A stretch of 64,000 nt of DNA from CAZUYC01 sp964624475 (GTDB taxonomy: Bacteria > Myxococcota_A > UBA9160 > SMWR01), in the NCBI GenBank assembly GCA_964624475.1, contig CAZUYC010000062.1, forward strand, positions 1 to 64,000. The letters are read 5' to 3'. Shown here one piece after another: positions 8,131-16,162 of the stretch; position 1 is the stretch's first letter, and the number at the start of each line of letters is the position of its first letter. The notes beneath the pieces are model-generated. The model did not search any database. It was not told the DNA's origin and was given only the letters and a program-made list of their open reading frames with translations. Position numbers and translations under genes: made by a program.

Positions 8131-8646
8131 TCAGCGCCCGCGCGCTGGCCGGGGCCTCGGGCGCCGCGGCTCGCCACGGGCACGACGCGGAGACGCGTCC
8201 TCGGACTCGGGCTTGCGCACCCGCGCCTCGATCTCCGCGAGCAGGCGCGGCAGATCGTCGGCCGGCACCGCCGCGCCGAAGAGGTGGCCCTGGATCTCGT
8301 CGCAGCCGAGCTCGCGCAGCACGGCGAGCTGCTCCTCGCTCTCCACGCCCTCGGCCACGACCCGCAGACCGCGGATCCGGGCCATGGCGACGATCGAGCC
8401 GACCAGCGCCGCATCGGCGGGCTCGGCTTCGATGCGGCGCAGGAACGAGCGATCGATCTTGAGCGTGTCCGCCGGGATCCGCAGCAGGTGGCTCAGCGAC
8501 GAGTAGCCGGTGCCGAAGTCGTCGAGGGCGATGCCGACGCCCATGCGGCGCAGATCCTCGAGGACCGGCAGGGCCGCCGCCTCGTCGTCGAGCAGGGCGG
8601 TCTCGGTGATCTCGAGCTTCAGGCGGCCGGCCTCGACCCGCGGAGC
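8131..8646 (-). pseudogene. Truncated EAL-domain (c-di-GMP phosphodiesterase) gene
   Basis: The frame ending at 8131 encodes the C-terminal half of an EAL domain. It retains LKLEITETALL, ALDDFGTGYSSLSHL, LKIDRSFLRRI, VVAEGVESEEQ and the terminal GHLFGAAVP segment. The first half, including the ExL signature and the first metal-binding Glu, is missing. The homology ends at about 8646, where the promoter and start of the MFS gene begin. There is no plausible start codon for a complete enzyme, so I call it a decayed fragment. Confidence 0.75.
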
Positions 8647-8649
8647 CCC

Positions 8650-8655
8650 TATACT
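8650..8655 (+). promoter_or_regulatory. -10-like box TATACT before the MFS gene
   Basis: TATACT ends 9 bases before the ATG at 8665, so transcription would begin at or next to the start codon. No good -35 element is visible. Confidence 0.35.
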
Positions 8656-8664
8656 CCGCTGCCG

Positions 8665-9876
8665 ATGTCGGGGCGCGGAGGCTCGGGCGGGTCCAGCTTG
8701 CATCTCGCGTCGCTCGGCCTCCTCGCCGTCGCGATCATGGTGCCGGTCACGATGCCGGTCCCGGTCCTGCGCGAGCTCGTGCACGACCGCTTCGGCGTCT
8801 CGGAGCTCCTGACCTCGCTCTTCATGTCGATCAACATGCTCGGGGCGCTCGCCGCGGCTCCGCTCGTGGGCGCGCTGGCCGACCGCATCGGGAGGCGCCG
8901 CGCGATCCTCACCGCGGCACTCGGTCTCGACGCGCTCTGCTTCTTCGCGCTCACCGCGGCGGTGCCGTTCGGGCTCTTCCTCGCCGTGCGCTTCGTCGAG
9001 GGCTGCGCGCACATCGCGGCGCTCTCGATGCTGCTCGCCGCCGCCTCGAGCGCGCTCCCTCCCGAGCGGCGCGGGCGCGCGATGGGCCTCGTCGGCGGGA
9101 GCATGATGCTCGGCGTCGCGATCGGGGCGCCGCTCGGCGGCGCTCTCGGGCGCGGCGGGGCGCTGGTCCCGCTCGAGGTCGGGGGGGCCGTGCTCCTGGC
9201 CGGCGCGCTCTTCGCGGCCCTGGCGATCCGCGACCGCGGGGCCGGGGAGGCCCGCCCGGGCTTCGCCGAGATCCGCGCCGCGCTGCGCGCGCACCCGGCG
9301 ATCCTCGTCCCGCTCGCCTTCTCCTTCGCGGACCGCTTCACGGTGGGCTTCTTCACCACCACCTTCTCTCTCTACGTGCGGCGGATCCACGACCTCCCGC
9401 CGGCGCGAATCGGCCTCGCGATCGCGGCCTTCATGGTCCCCTTCGCCCTGCTCTCGTATCCGGTGGGCCGCCTCGCCGAGCGCGGCCACGTGATGGCGCT
9501 CCTCTGCGGCGGGAGTCTGCTCTACGCCGCGGCGACCGCCTGCGTCGGCTGGGTCGGCCCGCCGGAGCTCTACGGGCTGATGTTCGGGATCGGCGTCACG
9601 GCGGCGGTGATGTTCGTGCCCTCGCTGCTCCTCACCACGCAGCTCGCCCCGGACGCGATCCGCACCACTGCGCTCGGCGCCTTCAACGCGGCCGGCTCGC
9701 TCGGCTTCGTGCTCGGCCCGCTGACGGGAGGGCTGATCAGCCAGGAGGTCGCCGAGCGCGCGGGCTGGGAGAACGGCTACCGCGCGGCCTTCGCCGTGGC
9801 CGGCGCGAGCGTGGCGCTGTGCGTCGCGCTGGCCTTCCCCGTGCTCTGGCGCCTCGGGATCGGGCGCAAGGCATGA
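8665..9876 (+). CDS. Major facilitator superfamily transporter
   Basis: The 403-residue polytopic protein has about 12 hydrophobic segments. The MFS signature loop lies between helices 2 and 3 (GALADRIGRRRAIL), and its counterpart lies near the middle (YPVGRLAERGHVMALL). It is most like drug or metabolite efflux permeases of the DHA type, but the substrate is not evident. ATG 8665 gives a normal N-terminus just before helix 1. Longer in-frame extensions would run into the antisense EAL relic. Its stop overlaps the start of the next gene (ATGA). Confidence 0.85.
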   Translation: MSGRGGSGGSSLHLASLGLLAVAIMVPVTMPVPVLRELVHDRFGVSELLTSLFMSINMLGALAAAPLVGALADRIGRRRAILTAALGLDALCFFALTAAVPFGLFLAVRFVEGCAHIAALSMLLAAASSALPPERRGRAMGLVGGSMMLGVAIGAPLGGALGRGGALVPLEVGGAVLLAGALFAALAIRDRGAGEARPGFAEIRAALRAHPAILVPLAFSFADRFTVGFFTTTFSLYVRRIHDLPPARIGLAIAAFMVPFALLSYPVGRLAERGHVMALLCGGSLLYAAATACVGWVGPPELYGLMFGIGVTAAVMFVPSLLLTTQLAPDAIRTTALGAFNAAGSLGFVLGPLTGGLISQEVAERAGWENGYRAAFAVAGASVALCVALAFPVLWRLGIGRKA

Positions 9877-10952
9877 GGCCGCTCTCCACGGCTCGGGTCC
9901 GTCGCGCTGCGGTGTCGGTGGCCGTCGCGCTCGCGGCGGGAGCGGCGGGCGCCGCCTCGCGGGAGGTGATCTTCACCGGCGCGTGCGACGCGTCCGCCGG
10001 CGTGGCGCTGAGCTCCCGCCTCTTCGCGGTCGCCGACGACGAGGACAACGTCCTGCGCGTCTACGACGCGGACCGGGGCGGCGCGCCGCTGCGCTCCGTC
10101 GACCTCTCGCCCTCGCTCTACCCGTCGAAGGAGAAGAAGGCGAAGAAGGGCAAGAAGAAGAAGAAGAAGAAGAAGAAGAACGAGAAAAAGGAGAAGGGGC
10201 CCGAGGCCAGCGGACCCGAGGGCGACCTCGAGGCGGCGACGCGGCTCGGCGACCTCGCGTTCTGGATGACCTCGCACTCCCGAAACCGCGCGGGCCAGCG
10301 CAAGGACGCGCGGCTGCGCTTCTTCGCGACCACGGCGGGCGGCGAGCAGGATCCGCTCCAGCTCGTCGGCCGAGCCTACGAGGGGCTGCTCGACGACCTG
10401 ATCGCCGACCCGCGATACAAAGCCTTCGACCTCGCAGCGGCCGCCGAGCGCGCGCCGACGGAGCCGGACGGGCTCAACCTGGAGGGTCTCGGCGAGCGAC
10501 CCGAAGGCGGCGTATGGATCGGCTTCCGCAATCCGACCCCGGGTGGCAGGGCGCTGCTCGCGCCGCTCGAGAATCCCGAGCGCCTCGGCCAGGGCGAGCG
10601 CGCGAAGCTCGGCGCCCCCCTGCTCCTCGACCTCGGCGGGCTCGGCGTCCGCTCGCTCTCGCGCTGGCGCGGCCGCACCCTGATCATCGCCGGCCCCCCG
10701 ACCGGCGGCGCGACCTCGCGCCTCTACACCTGGGACGGCCGCGGCCCGCCCGCGCCCGTCCCCGGCATCGACTTCTCCGACCTGAATCCCGAGGGCTTCT
10801 TCTCGCCCGAGGACCGCGACGCGATCCTGCTGCTCAGCGACGACGGCACCGCCGAGATCGACGGCGAGGCGTGCAAGCGCCTCGACGACCCGGGCCGCAA
10901 GCGCTTCCGCGGGCGGTGGGTCGTGCTCCCCGCGCTCGCGCCGGCTCGGTGA
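9873..10952 (+). CDS. DUF3616-type secreted protein with poly-lysine insertion
   Basis: A signal peptide (residues about 1-28) precedes a beta-propeller-like domain matching DUF3616 by pattern. Features include an FTGACDASAGVAL start, a VADDEDNVLRVYD strand, LEGLGERPEGGVWIGFRNP and a LSDDGTAEIDG end. The function is unknown; members are predicted periplasmic proteins. The odd feature is a lysine-rich run at residues about 86-108, encoded partly by nine consecutive AAG codons. It interrupts the first propeller blade. The gene is translationally coupled to the MFS transporter by ATGA. Confidence 0.75.
   Translation: MRPLSTARVRRAAVSVAVALAAGAAGAASREVIFTGACDASAGVALSSRLFAVADDEDNVLRVYDADRGGAPLRSVDLSPSLYPSKEKKAKKGKKKKKKKKKNEKKEKGPEASGPEGDLEAATRLGDLAFWMTSHSRNRAGQRKDARLRFFATTAGGEQDPLQLVGRAYEGLLDDLIADPRYKAFDLAAAAERAPTEPDGLNLEGLGERPEGGVWIGFRNPTPGGRALLAPLENPERLGQGERAKLGAPLLLDLGGLGVRSLSRWRGRTLIIAGPPTGGATSRLYTWDGRGPPAPVPGIDFSDLNPEGFFSPEDRDAILLLSDDGTAEIDGEACKRLDDPGRKRFRGRWVVLPALAPAR
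10128..10196 (+). repeat. AAG-rich microsatellite inside the DUF3616 gene
   Basis: The stretch is built from AAG and GAG-like triplets, with nine uninterrupted AAG units at 10152-10178. It is strikingly purine-rich against a GC-rich background. In-frame expansion or contraction by triplets would change the number of lysines without breaking the gene. Confidence 0.85.
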
Positions 10953-10987
10953 TCTCCCGCGGTCCGGCGCGCGCGTCACGCTCCCCC

Positions 10988-11016
10988 TTGTGCGCCGGTC
11001 GGGGGTCGGGTGTAAT
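10988..11016 (+). promoter_or_regulatory. Candidate sigma70-type promoter of the DUF3015 gene
   Basis: TTGTGC (10988-10993), a 17-base spacer and TGTAAT (11011-11016) predict a start near 11023. That leaves a 5' leader of roughly 45 bases with a strong purine ribosome site before the ATG at 11069. Confidence 0.5.
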
Positions 11017-11068
11017 CCGGGCGCTCTCCCGCGCGGGTGCGGGGGATCCAGCCAGAGAAGGGGGGACG

Positions 11069-11548
11069 ATGAAATCGCTTGCGCTCGGTCTCGTGCTCGC
11101 CATGGCCCCGGTGGGGGTGGCCCTCGCCGACAACGACGTCGGATGCGGGGTGGGGACGCAGATCTTCGAAGGACAGAAGGGGCTCGGGCCGAAGCTCGGC
11201 GCCTCCTGCACGAATGGGCTCACGTTCCAGTCGATCTCGATCACCTTCGGGGTGATGGGCTGCAACGGCCGCGACACGGTGACGGCCGACGCCGAGTTGC
11301 GGAAGTTCGCGGCCGGCAACTTCGATCGCCTCGTTCGCGACATGGCGAATGGCGACGGGGAGACGCTCGCGGCGTTCTCGTGGCTCCTCGGCGTCGATGA
11401 GGCCGATCAGACCCGGTTCTTCGCATTCGCGCAGAGCCACTTCGCGGACCTCTTCCCGAGCGACCGCACGACGGCAGGAGAGATGCTGGCCTCGCTCGAC
11501 CGGCTGCTGGCCGGTGACGAGCGGCTTTCCGCGTACGCGCGGAGCTGA
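11069..11548 (+). CDS. DUF3015-family secreted protein
   Basis: The 159-residue protein has a clear signal peptide (cleavage likely after ALA, residue 20). It then matches the DUF3015 layout: a DNDVGCGVGTQIFEGQKG start, a central segment containing SITFGVMGCNG, and helices to the end. The family is periplasmic and of unknown function. AGAAGGGGGG lies just before the ATG. It appears monocistronic, with its own promoter upstream and a strong hairpin just after the stop. Confidence 0.8.
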   Translation: MKSLALGLVLAMAPVGVALADNDVGCGVGTQIFEGQKGLGPKLGASCTNGLTFQSISITFGVMGCNGRDTVTADAELRKFAAGNFDRLVRDMANGDGETLAAFSWLLGVDEADQTRFFAFAQSHFADLFPSDRTTAGEMLASLDRLLAGDERLSAYARS

Positions 11549-11555
11549 GAGCGTC

Positions 11556-11583
11556 GCGGAGGCGGGCGCGAGCCCGCCTCCGC
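11556..11583 (+). terminator. Strong hairpin after the DUF3015 gene
   Basis: GCGGAGGCGGGC at 11556-11567 pairs perfectly with 11572-11583 across a 4-base loop, starting 7 bases after the stop. There is no T run, so it may end transcription inefficiently or protect the mRNA end. Confidence 0.5.
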
Positions 11584-11617
11584 CGCCTCCCGCGCGCGCC
11601 CGGTCGACCCGCGCCTC

Positions 11618-13606
11618 GTGTGCCTCGCCGATCGCCCCCGACTTCGACCGCGCCACGCTTCGACCCTTCTCCTCACGAGCCTCCTGTCCGTTCTCGCCGG
11701 AGCCGCGGAGCGTGCTGCGCCCGGCGAGGCGCTCGAGCGCGCCTACCTGGAAGAGCTCGAGGCACGCGCGCTGGAGCTGGGCCTCGATCGGGACCCGCGC
11801 TGGCGGGCGCTCGTGCACTACGAGAGCCGCTGGCCCCTGCCCGGAGTCCGGAGCGATGCCTCGCTCGACGCCTTCTACCTCGCCCCGCAAGGCCGCAGCG
11901 ATCCGCGCGGCGAGCTGGCCGCTACCCTGGCGGCACTCCTCGAGCCGGAGGCCGTACGCGAGGGCGAGCCCCTCCAGTGCCGCTTCGCCGCGCGATTCCG
12001 CTTCCTCGATGAGCGGCTGCGCTTCGATCCGCGGCGGCTTCCGCGCCGGACCTGCGCGGCCTACGACGCCTGGCGCGAGGGGATCGGCGGCGCAGCGGTC
12101 TCGCTGATCTTCCCCGAAGCCTTCATGAACAGCCCCGCGTCGATGTTCGGGCACACGCTGCTCCGCCTCGATGCGACGCCGGAGGAGAGCCCGCGCAACC
12201 TCGCGGCCTATGCGGTCGACTTCACCGCCGACACGAGGGGCGAAGCGGGGCCGCTCTACCTGCTCAAGGGCCTCCTTGGACGCTACGCCGGCTACTTCTC
12301 CGTCAGCCCTTATTATGCGAAGACCTGGCTCTACGCCGACTGGCAGAACCGCGACATCTGGGAGTACCGGCTGCAGCTCGAGCGCGAAGAGGTCGATCTC
12401 CTGCTGCTGCACCTCTGGGAGCTGCGCACGGTCTCCTTCCCGTACTGGTTCCTCGATGAGAACTGCTCCTATCGGCTGCTGCGCCTGCTCGAGGCGGCGC
12501 GTCCGGGCCTCGAGCTGACGCAGGAGTTCGGGCCGCTGGTGCTGCCCGTCGATACGGTGCGCGCCGTGGTGGAGCAGCCGGGCCTCGTCGCGCGCGTGCA
12601 CTACCGCCCCTCGCCCGTGAGCGAGATCCGGTCGCGGCTCGACGGCCTCTCCGACGACGCGCGGGCGTGGGCGCGCGACCTCGGGCTCGCCGTCGCGGAG
12701 CCGACCGACGCGACGGGGAAGGGGCTCGAGGCGCGAGAGCGCGCGGCAGCGCTCTCGATCGCCTACGACTACCTGCGCTACCGCTTCCTCGCCGAGGAGA
12801 TCGGCGAGGAGGCATCGCGGGCGCTCGCGCAGCGCATCCTGCTCGCGCGAAGCCGCCTCGGGCCGGCACCCGGCGGCGCGCCTCTCTTCGCTCCAGTGCC
12901 CGAACCGACGGTTCGCCCGGAGCGCGGCCACCGCACGTCGCGTGGCACGCTGGCGGGCGGCTTCCGCAACGGCGAGGGATTCCTCGAGGCCCGCCTGCGC
13001 TGGGCGGTGCACGACCTGATGGATCCCGAGGGAGGCTACCCGCGCGGCTCGCAGGTCGACTTCCTCGATGCGCGCCTGCGCTGGTTCCCGGGTCCGGGCA
13101 AGCTCCGGCTCGAGGACGCGGCGCTCCTCGACGTCCGGTCGCTCGCGCCGCGCGACGACTTCTTCGCGCCCGTCTCCTGGCGCTTCGACGTCGGCCTGCG
13201 CACCCGCCTCCTCGACGCCGCGGGCCGGGGCCTCGGGAAGCCCCGCTCCGTCGGCCGGCTCGCGGGCGGCCTCGGCCTCGACTACGACCTCGCCCGCTGG
13301 CTCTCGGTCTACGGCTTCGCAGAGGCGACGCTCGACGGCGGGCCCGCGCTCGAGCACGACGTGGCCTTCGGGCCGGGCGCCGTCGCCGGCCTCTATCTGC
13401 GCACGCCGGGCGACCGCTGGAAGGGGCACCTCTTCGCGCGCGTGCGCGGCTACGTCCTCGGTGACAGCACGACGGCGCTGACACTCGGCAGCGAACAGCG
13501 CGTGACGATCCACGACCGCCTCGCGCTCCAGCTCGATCTCGCCTGGCAGCGCGACTTCGGCCACTCCTGGCTCGAGGGCGCGCTGGCCTGGCACGTGTAT
13601 TTCTGA
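11618..13606 (+). CDS. DUF4105 (Lnb N-terminal domain-like) envelope protein
   Basis: The 662-residue protein has an N-terminal hydrophobic signal (residues about 15-30), then a DUF4105 domain to about residue 380. Conserved-looking segments there are IFPEAFMNSPASMFGHTLLR and FLDENCSYRLLRLLEAARPG; the Cys and His residues suggest a papain-like catalytic site. The domain has been linked to lipoprotein N-acylation (Lnb) in other bacteria, so a lipoprotein-modifying role is a family-based inference. The C-terminal 250 residues have alternating amphipathic strands and may form a beta barrel. The GTG start at 11618 is the likeliest, with no good ribosome site. Confidence 0.65.
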   Translation: MCLADRPRLRPRHASTLLLTSLLSVLAGAAERAAPGEALERAYLEELEARALELGLDRDPRWRALVHYESRWPLPGVRSDASLDAFYLAPQGRSDPRGELAATLAALLEPEAVREGEPLQCRFAARFRFLDERLRFDPRRLPRRTCAAYDAWREGIGGAAVSLIFPEAFMNSPASMFGHTLLRLDATPEESPRNLAAYAVDFTADTRGEAGPLYLLKGLLGRYAGYFSVSPYYAKTWLYADWQNRDIWEYRLQLEREEVDLLLLHLWELRTVSFPYWFLDENCSYRLLRLLEAARPGLELTQEFGPLVLPVDTVRAVVEQPGLVARVHYRPSPVSEIRSRLDGLSDDARAWARDLGLAVAEPTDATGKGLEARERAAALSIAYDYLRYRFLAEEIGEEASRALAQRILLARSRLGPAPGGAPLFAPVPEPTVRPERGHRTSRGTLAGGFRNGEGFLEARLRWAVHDLMDPEGGYPRGSQVDFLDARLRWFPGPGKLRLEDAALLDVRSLAPRDDFFAPVSWRFDVGLRTRLLDAAGRGLGKPRSVGRLAGGLGLDYDLARWLSVYGFAEATLDGGPALEHDVAFGPGAVAGLYLRTPGDRWKGHLFARVRGYVLGDSTTALTLGSEQRVTIHDRLALQLDLAWQRDFGHSWLEGALAWHVYF

Positions 13607-13627
13607 CTCCGCCTCCAGGGCCCGGCG

Positions 13628-13688
13628 TCACTCTCCCTCGCCGATCTCGCGAGCCAGGATCTCCCCGAGCAGGGTGGAGGCTTCGGGG
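13628..13688 (-). pseudogene. Possible relic: C-terminal end of a lost gene
   Basis: A minus-strand frame ending in TGA at 13628 reads SPEASTLLGEILAREIGEGE and has codon use like real genes. It immediately follows the stop of the lipoprotein gene at 13689 and has no start of its own. It may be a leftover of a deleted operon member. The evidence is codon usage only. Confidence 0.2.
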
Positions 13689-14090
13689 CTACCGCAGCCC
13701 CAGGTCGCCGGCCCAGTCTGCCGCGGGGGCCTCGCTCCTTCCGTGGTAGAGGAGCCGGTCGTCGGCGTCGAAGGTCACGACCAGGGTGCTGTCCTCCTGA
13801 CGCCCGCGCTCGCGCTGGAAGAGACGCAGGTAGAAGCTGATGGAGAGGCTGGCTCGGACCCTGCGTTGAAAGCGATAGATGAAGGTCATCCGCCCCCCCG
13901 ACCAGCGCACGAGGTCCGGAGGGCCGAGCTCGCGCGCCACCGTGAGGGCGGTCGTGACGCCGGGCTGCCAGTCGGGAGTGGCGCCGAGGAAGCGGCCGTC
14001 GCCGGCGCGCTGGAGCCGCAACGCGCACCCGGTCGAGAGCGCGAGCAGGCAGACCGCGGCGAGCGCGCGCGGCGAAGGCGGCGCCCTCAA
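13689..14090 (-). CDS. Small lipoprotein (BamE/SmpA-like pattern)
   Basis: A TTG start at 14090 overlaps the upstream stop (TTGA) and gives 133 residues with a lipobox (LLALSTGC). The mature part contains a PGVTTALTVARELGPPDLVRW segment followed by beta strands with MTFIYRFQ. This resembles the small two-helix, three-strand lipoproteins of the BamE/SmpA type, which often sit in the outer membrane. It is the last gene of a lipoprotein string (15141 down to 13689), and all three appear related. The exact role is unknown. Confidence 0.6.
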   Translation of the reverse strand: MRAPPSPRALAAVCLLALSTGCALRLQRAGDGRFLGATPDWQPGVTTALTVARELGPPDLVRWSGGRMTFIYRFQRRVRASLSISFYLRLFQRERGRQEDSTLVVTFDADDRLLYHGRSEAPAADWAGDLGLR

Positions 14091-14725
14091 GGTTCCTCGC
14101 TGGCGCTCTCTCCGAGCAGGTGGTCCTGCCGGTCGAAAAAGAGGAGCAGCTTCTCGGCCCGATCGGACTCGGAGGCGTAGCGGAAGTGGAGGTTGCCGAT
14201 TCCGGGCACGGGCACCAGGGCCGCCGCGGGCGGCGGCACGCCGAGATAGAATGAGAGCGCGCGGCGGTGGCGGACCCGGTAGAACATCAGGCTTCCGCTC
14301 TCGCGCCGCAGCCAGAGCTCCGGAGGGCCGAGGAGAGCGAGTGCTTCCACAACGCCCATGCCAGGGCGGATCCGGGAGCGCGCGCCGCGATCGGCGAGCC
14401 GCCCCGTTCGCGAATGCCGGCTCGCGACCGGAGAGAACGAAGCCACGAGGGCCTGGAGGCCCTGGACCAGCGACCAGAAGCTGTGAGGCGCTGCCACCCG
14501 CTCGAGCAGGTCCCGAGGAAGCGGCCGCAGCCGCGCGTCGTCGCCGAGGTCCGCGACGGGTCCCTGCTCGGTCACGCGGAAGTCGCTGCCGACGGTCGTG
14601 GCGTGGATGCGACCAGCGGGGCTCACCGGACCAATGACGCTGTCGTGCGCCAGCGTGACGAGCCCGCAGCCGCCGCAGAGCACCGCGGAGGCCAGCGTGG
14701 CGAAGAAAGCCCGTGCGCGAGTCAC
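14087..14725 (-). CDS. Lipoprotein with BamE/SmpA-like C-terminal module
   Basis: The 212-residue protein has a lipoprotein signal ending AVLCGGC. A middle region of about 90 residues is unique to it, and a C-terminal module (MGVVEALALLGPPELWLRR, then SLMFYRVRHRR) parallels its two neighbours. The ATG at 14725 overlaps the preceding stop (ATGA), and its own stop overlaps the next start (TTGA). The three genes probably make one coupled set of envelope lipoproteins attached to the biosynthetic operon upstream. No enzyme motif is seen. Confidence 0.6.
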   Translation of the reverse strand: MTRARAFFATLASAVLCGGCGLVTLAHDSVIGPVSPAGRIHATTVGSDFRVTEQGPVADLGDDARLRPLPRDLLERVAAPHSFWSLVQGLQALVASFSPVASRHSRTGRLADRGARSRIRPGMGVVEALALLGPPELWLRRESGSLMFYRVRHRRALSFYLGVPPPAAALVPVPGIGNLHFRYASESDRAEKLLLFFDRQDHLLGESASEEP

Positions 14726-15141
14726 TCCTCGGCTCCGGCGTCCGTCTCCTGGGCGAACGCCACGTAGCGCACCACATCCGCGGCGTCGAAGAAGACCATG
14801 AGGCGGTCGGCGAGGACCTCGCGCCGGAAACGCGTGTACAGGATCGCCGTGAAGAAGGTCTCGCGATCCTCGCGGTACTCGTAGACGAAGACGTCCGAGT
14901 CCGGCTCCGCCCGCGAGGCCATCTCGGGCGCGACCGCGTCCGCAGCGGGGACCACGGGGAGGCGGGAGTGCGCGGTCGGAGGCCCGAAGAGCCGCAGCAC
15001 GTCGGCCTTGGTGCTCACTCCGACTTCGAGCTTCGCGATGCCACCCGGGTCGATGGCGCGGCCGAATCGCTGCGTCCCGAGGGCGCAGCCGCAGAGCAGG
15101 GTGGCGCAGAGCGAGGCCACACCGACCCGCCGTATCGACAT
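14722..15141 (-). CDS. Small lipoprotein, first of three related ones
   Basis: ATG 15141 gives 139 residues with a lipoprotein signal (SLCATLLCGC). The body contains EVGVSTKADVLRLFGPPTAH, the same helix-then-GPP pattern as the two downstream proteins, and a terminal DRLMVFFDAADVVRYVAF strand pair. This pattern is typical of small outer-membrane lipoproteins that assist other envelope proteins. The secreted protein gene upstream ends 13 bases away. Confidence 0.6.
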   Translation of the reverse strand: MSIRRVGVASLCATLLCGCALGTQRFGRAIDPGGIAKLEVGVSTKADVLRLFGPPTAHSRLPVVPAADAVAPEMASRAEPDSDVFVYEYREDRETFFTAILYTRFRREVLADRLMVFFDAADVVRYVAFAQETDAGAEE

Positions 15142-15154
15142 GGGAACCCCCCGC

Positions 15155-15592
15155 TCAATGCGGGACGATCCGGAAGCTGCCGAAAGCGACGCCGATGTTG
15201 ATCCCCTGACCCGTGCCGGCGAGGGAGAGGCTGACGTTGCCCTTGACGAGCACACGGGCATCGACCGAGGCCCCGGCCCCCGCGTGTGCGTCCGCCTCGG
15301 CGTAGGTGCCGTAGAGCTCCTCGATGTCGCGCACGGCCGAGAAGACGCCCCTTCCATCGGTCACACTCTGCGTGCCGATCGTGGGGCCTCCGCCGTGGGC
15401 GACGATGCGCACCTGCGAGGCCGCGCTGTTCGAGCAGGTGACGCGACCGGTCCCGCGCGCATGCTTGTAGAAGAACGACCAGCCTTCCAGGTCGTAGCTC
15501 AGCCGGCACTTGATCAGCTCGGCCGAATCCGCCGGCGCGGCCAGCAGCAGGCCGGCGCATGCGAAGGCCACCCGAAGCATGATCCGGATCAT
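15155..15592 (-). CDS. Secreted protein of unknown function
   Basis: The 145-residue product has a signal peptide (cleavage near ADSA, residue 23) and a predicted all-beta mature domain. It contains one Cys near the start (LIKCRLSY) and one in RVTCSNSAAS. A Gly/Ala-rich segment follows, and the C-terminus ends GQGINIGVAFGSFRIVPH. The layout loosely recalls DUF992-type periplasmic proteins, but I cannot assign it firmly. It lies between the lipoprotein coupled to the ketosynthases and the string of three lipoproteins. Confidence 0.5.
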   Translation of the reverse strand: MIRIMLRVAFACAGLLLAAPADSAELIKCRLSYDLEGWSFFYKHARGTGRVTCSNSAASQVRIVAHGGGPTIGTQSVTDGRGVFSAVRDIEELYGTYAEADAHAGAGASVDARVLVKGNVSLSLAGTGQGINIGVAFGSFRIVPH

Positions 15593-15646
15593 CGCGATTC
15601 CCCCCAGATGAAAAATAGCGCAGGGAATCCGCGGGGCTCCGCGAGC

Positions 15647-16162
15647 TCAGAGCCCGGCGACGATGCGCTCGGCGATCGAGTTTACCAGGCGGTCGAAGCG
15701 GCTCACCGAGCCCGGACGGATGAGACCCGCGACCGCGGTGGTTGTCTTGGTCTGAAACTGCTTCTCCACCGCACCGTTGCGCACGACCGAGACGGACACG
15801 TCGAGATGATCGACACCCGCCATGAAGCCGAACCAGAACCCGGTCTGGGACGAGCGCAGCCGGAAGCCGGTGACCGTGACATCGACGGTGTCGGGACCCG
15901 TGCCCTGGCTCTTGCCCGCGGCGGACAGCTTCTCGAGCACGGCGCCCACGATCTTCGCGGAGCCCCCGTGCTCGAGGAAGACCTCGCGCCGCTCCGCCTG
16001 GAGCGGGGAGGCGTCGACGTCGACCGTGACCTGGCCGGTGCCTCTCCCGAGTATGGCGGACGCCGTATCCCGGATCGCACCGCCCCCCGGCGGCGACGCG
16101 CAGGCGAGGGCGACGGCACCCGTCGAGATCGCGAGCAAGACGCTTCGTGCCAAGTGTTTCAT
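15647..16162 (-). CDS. Lipoprotein at the end of the ketosynthase operon
   Basis: The 171-residue lipoprotein (signal ending AVALAC) contains conserved-looking strands (GQVTVDVDAS, DTVDVTVTGFRL, DHLDVSVSVV) and a terminal helix IAERIVAG. This layout is common among DUF4410-like and other small envelope lipoproteins. Its ATG overlaps the stop of the ketosynthase-like gene (ATGA), tying its expression to the biosynthetic genes. It may help place or retain the lipid product in the outer membrane; that is inference from context. Confidence 0.6.
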   Translation of the reverse strand: MKHLARSVLLAISTGAVALACASPPGGGAIRDTASAILGRGTGQVTVDVDASPLQAERREVFLEHGGSAKIVGAVLEKLSAAGKSQGTGPDTVDVTVTGFRLRSSQTGFWFGFMAGVDHLDVSVSVVRNGAVEKQFQTKTTTAVAGLIRPGSVSRFDRLVNSIAERIVAGL

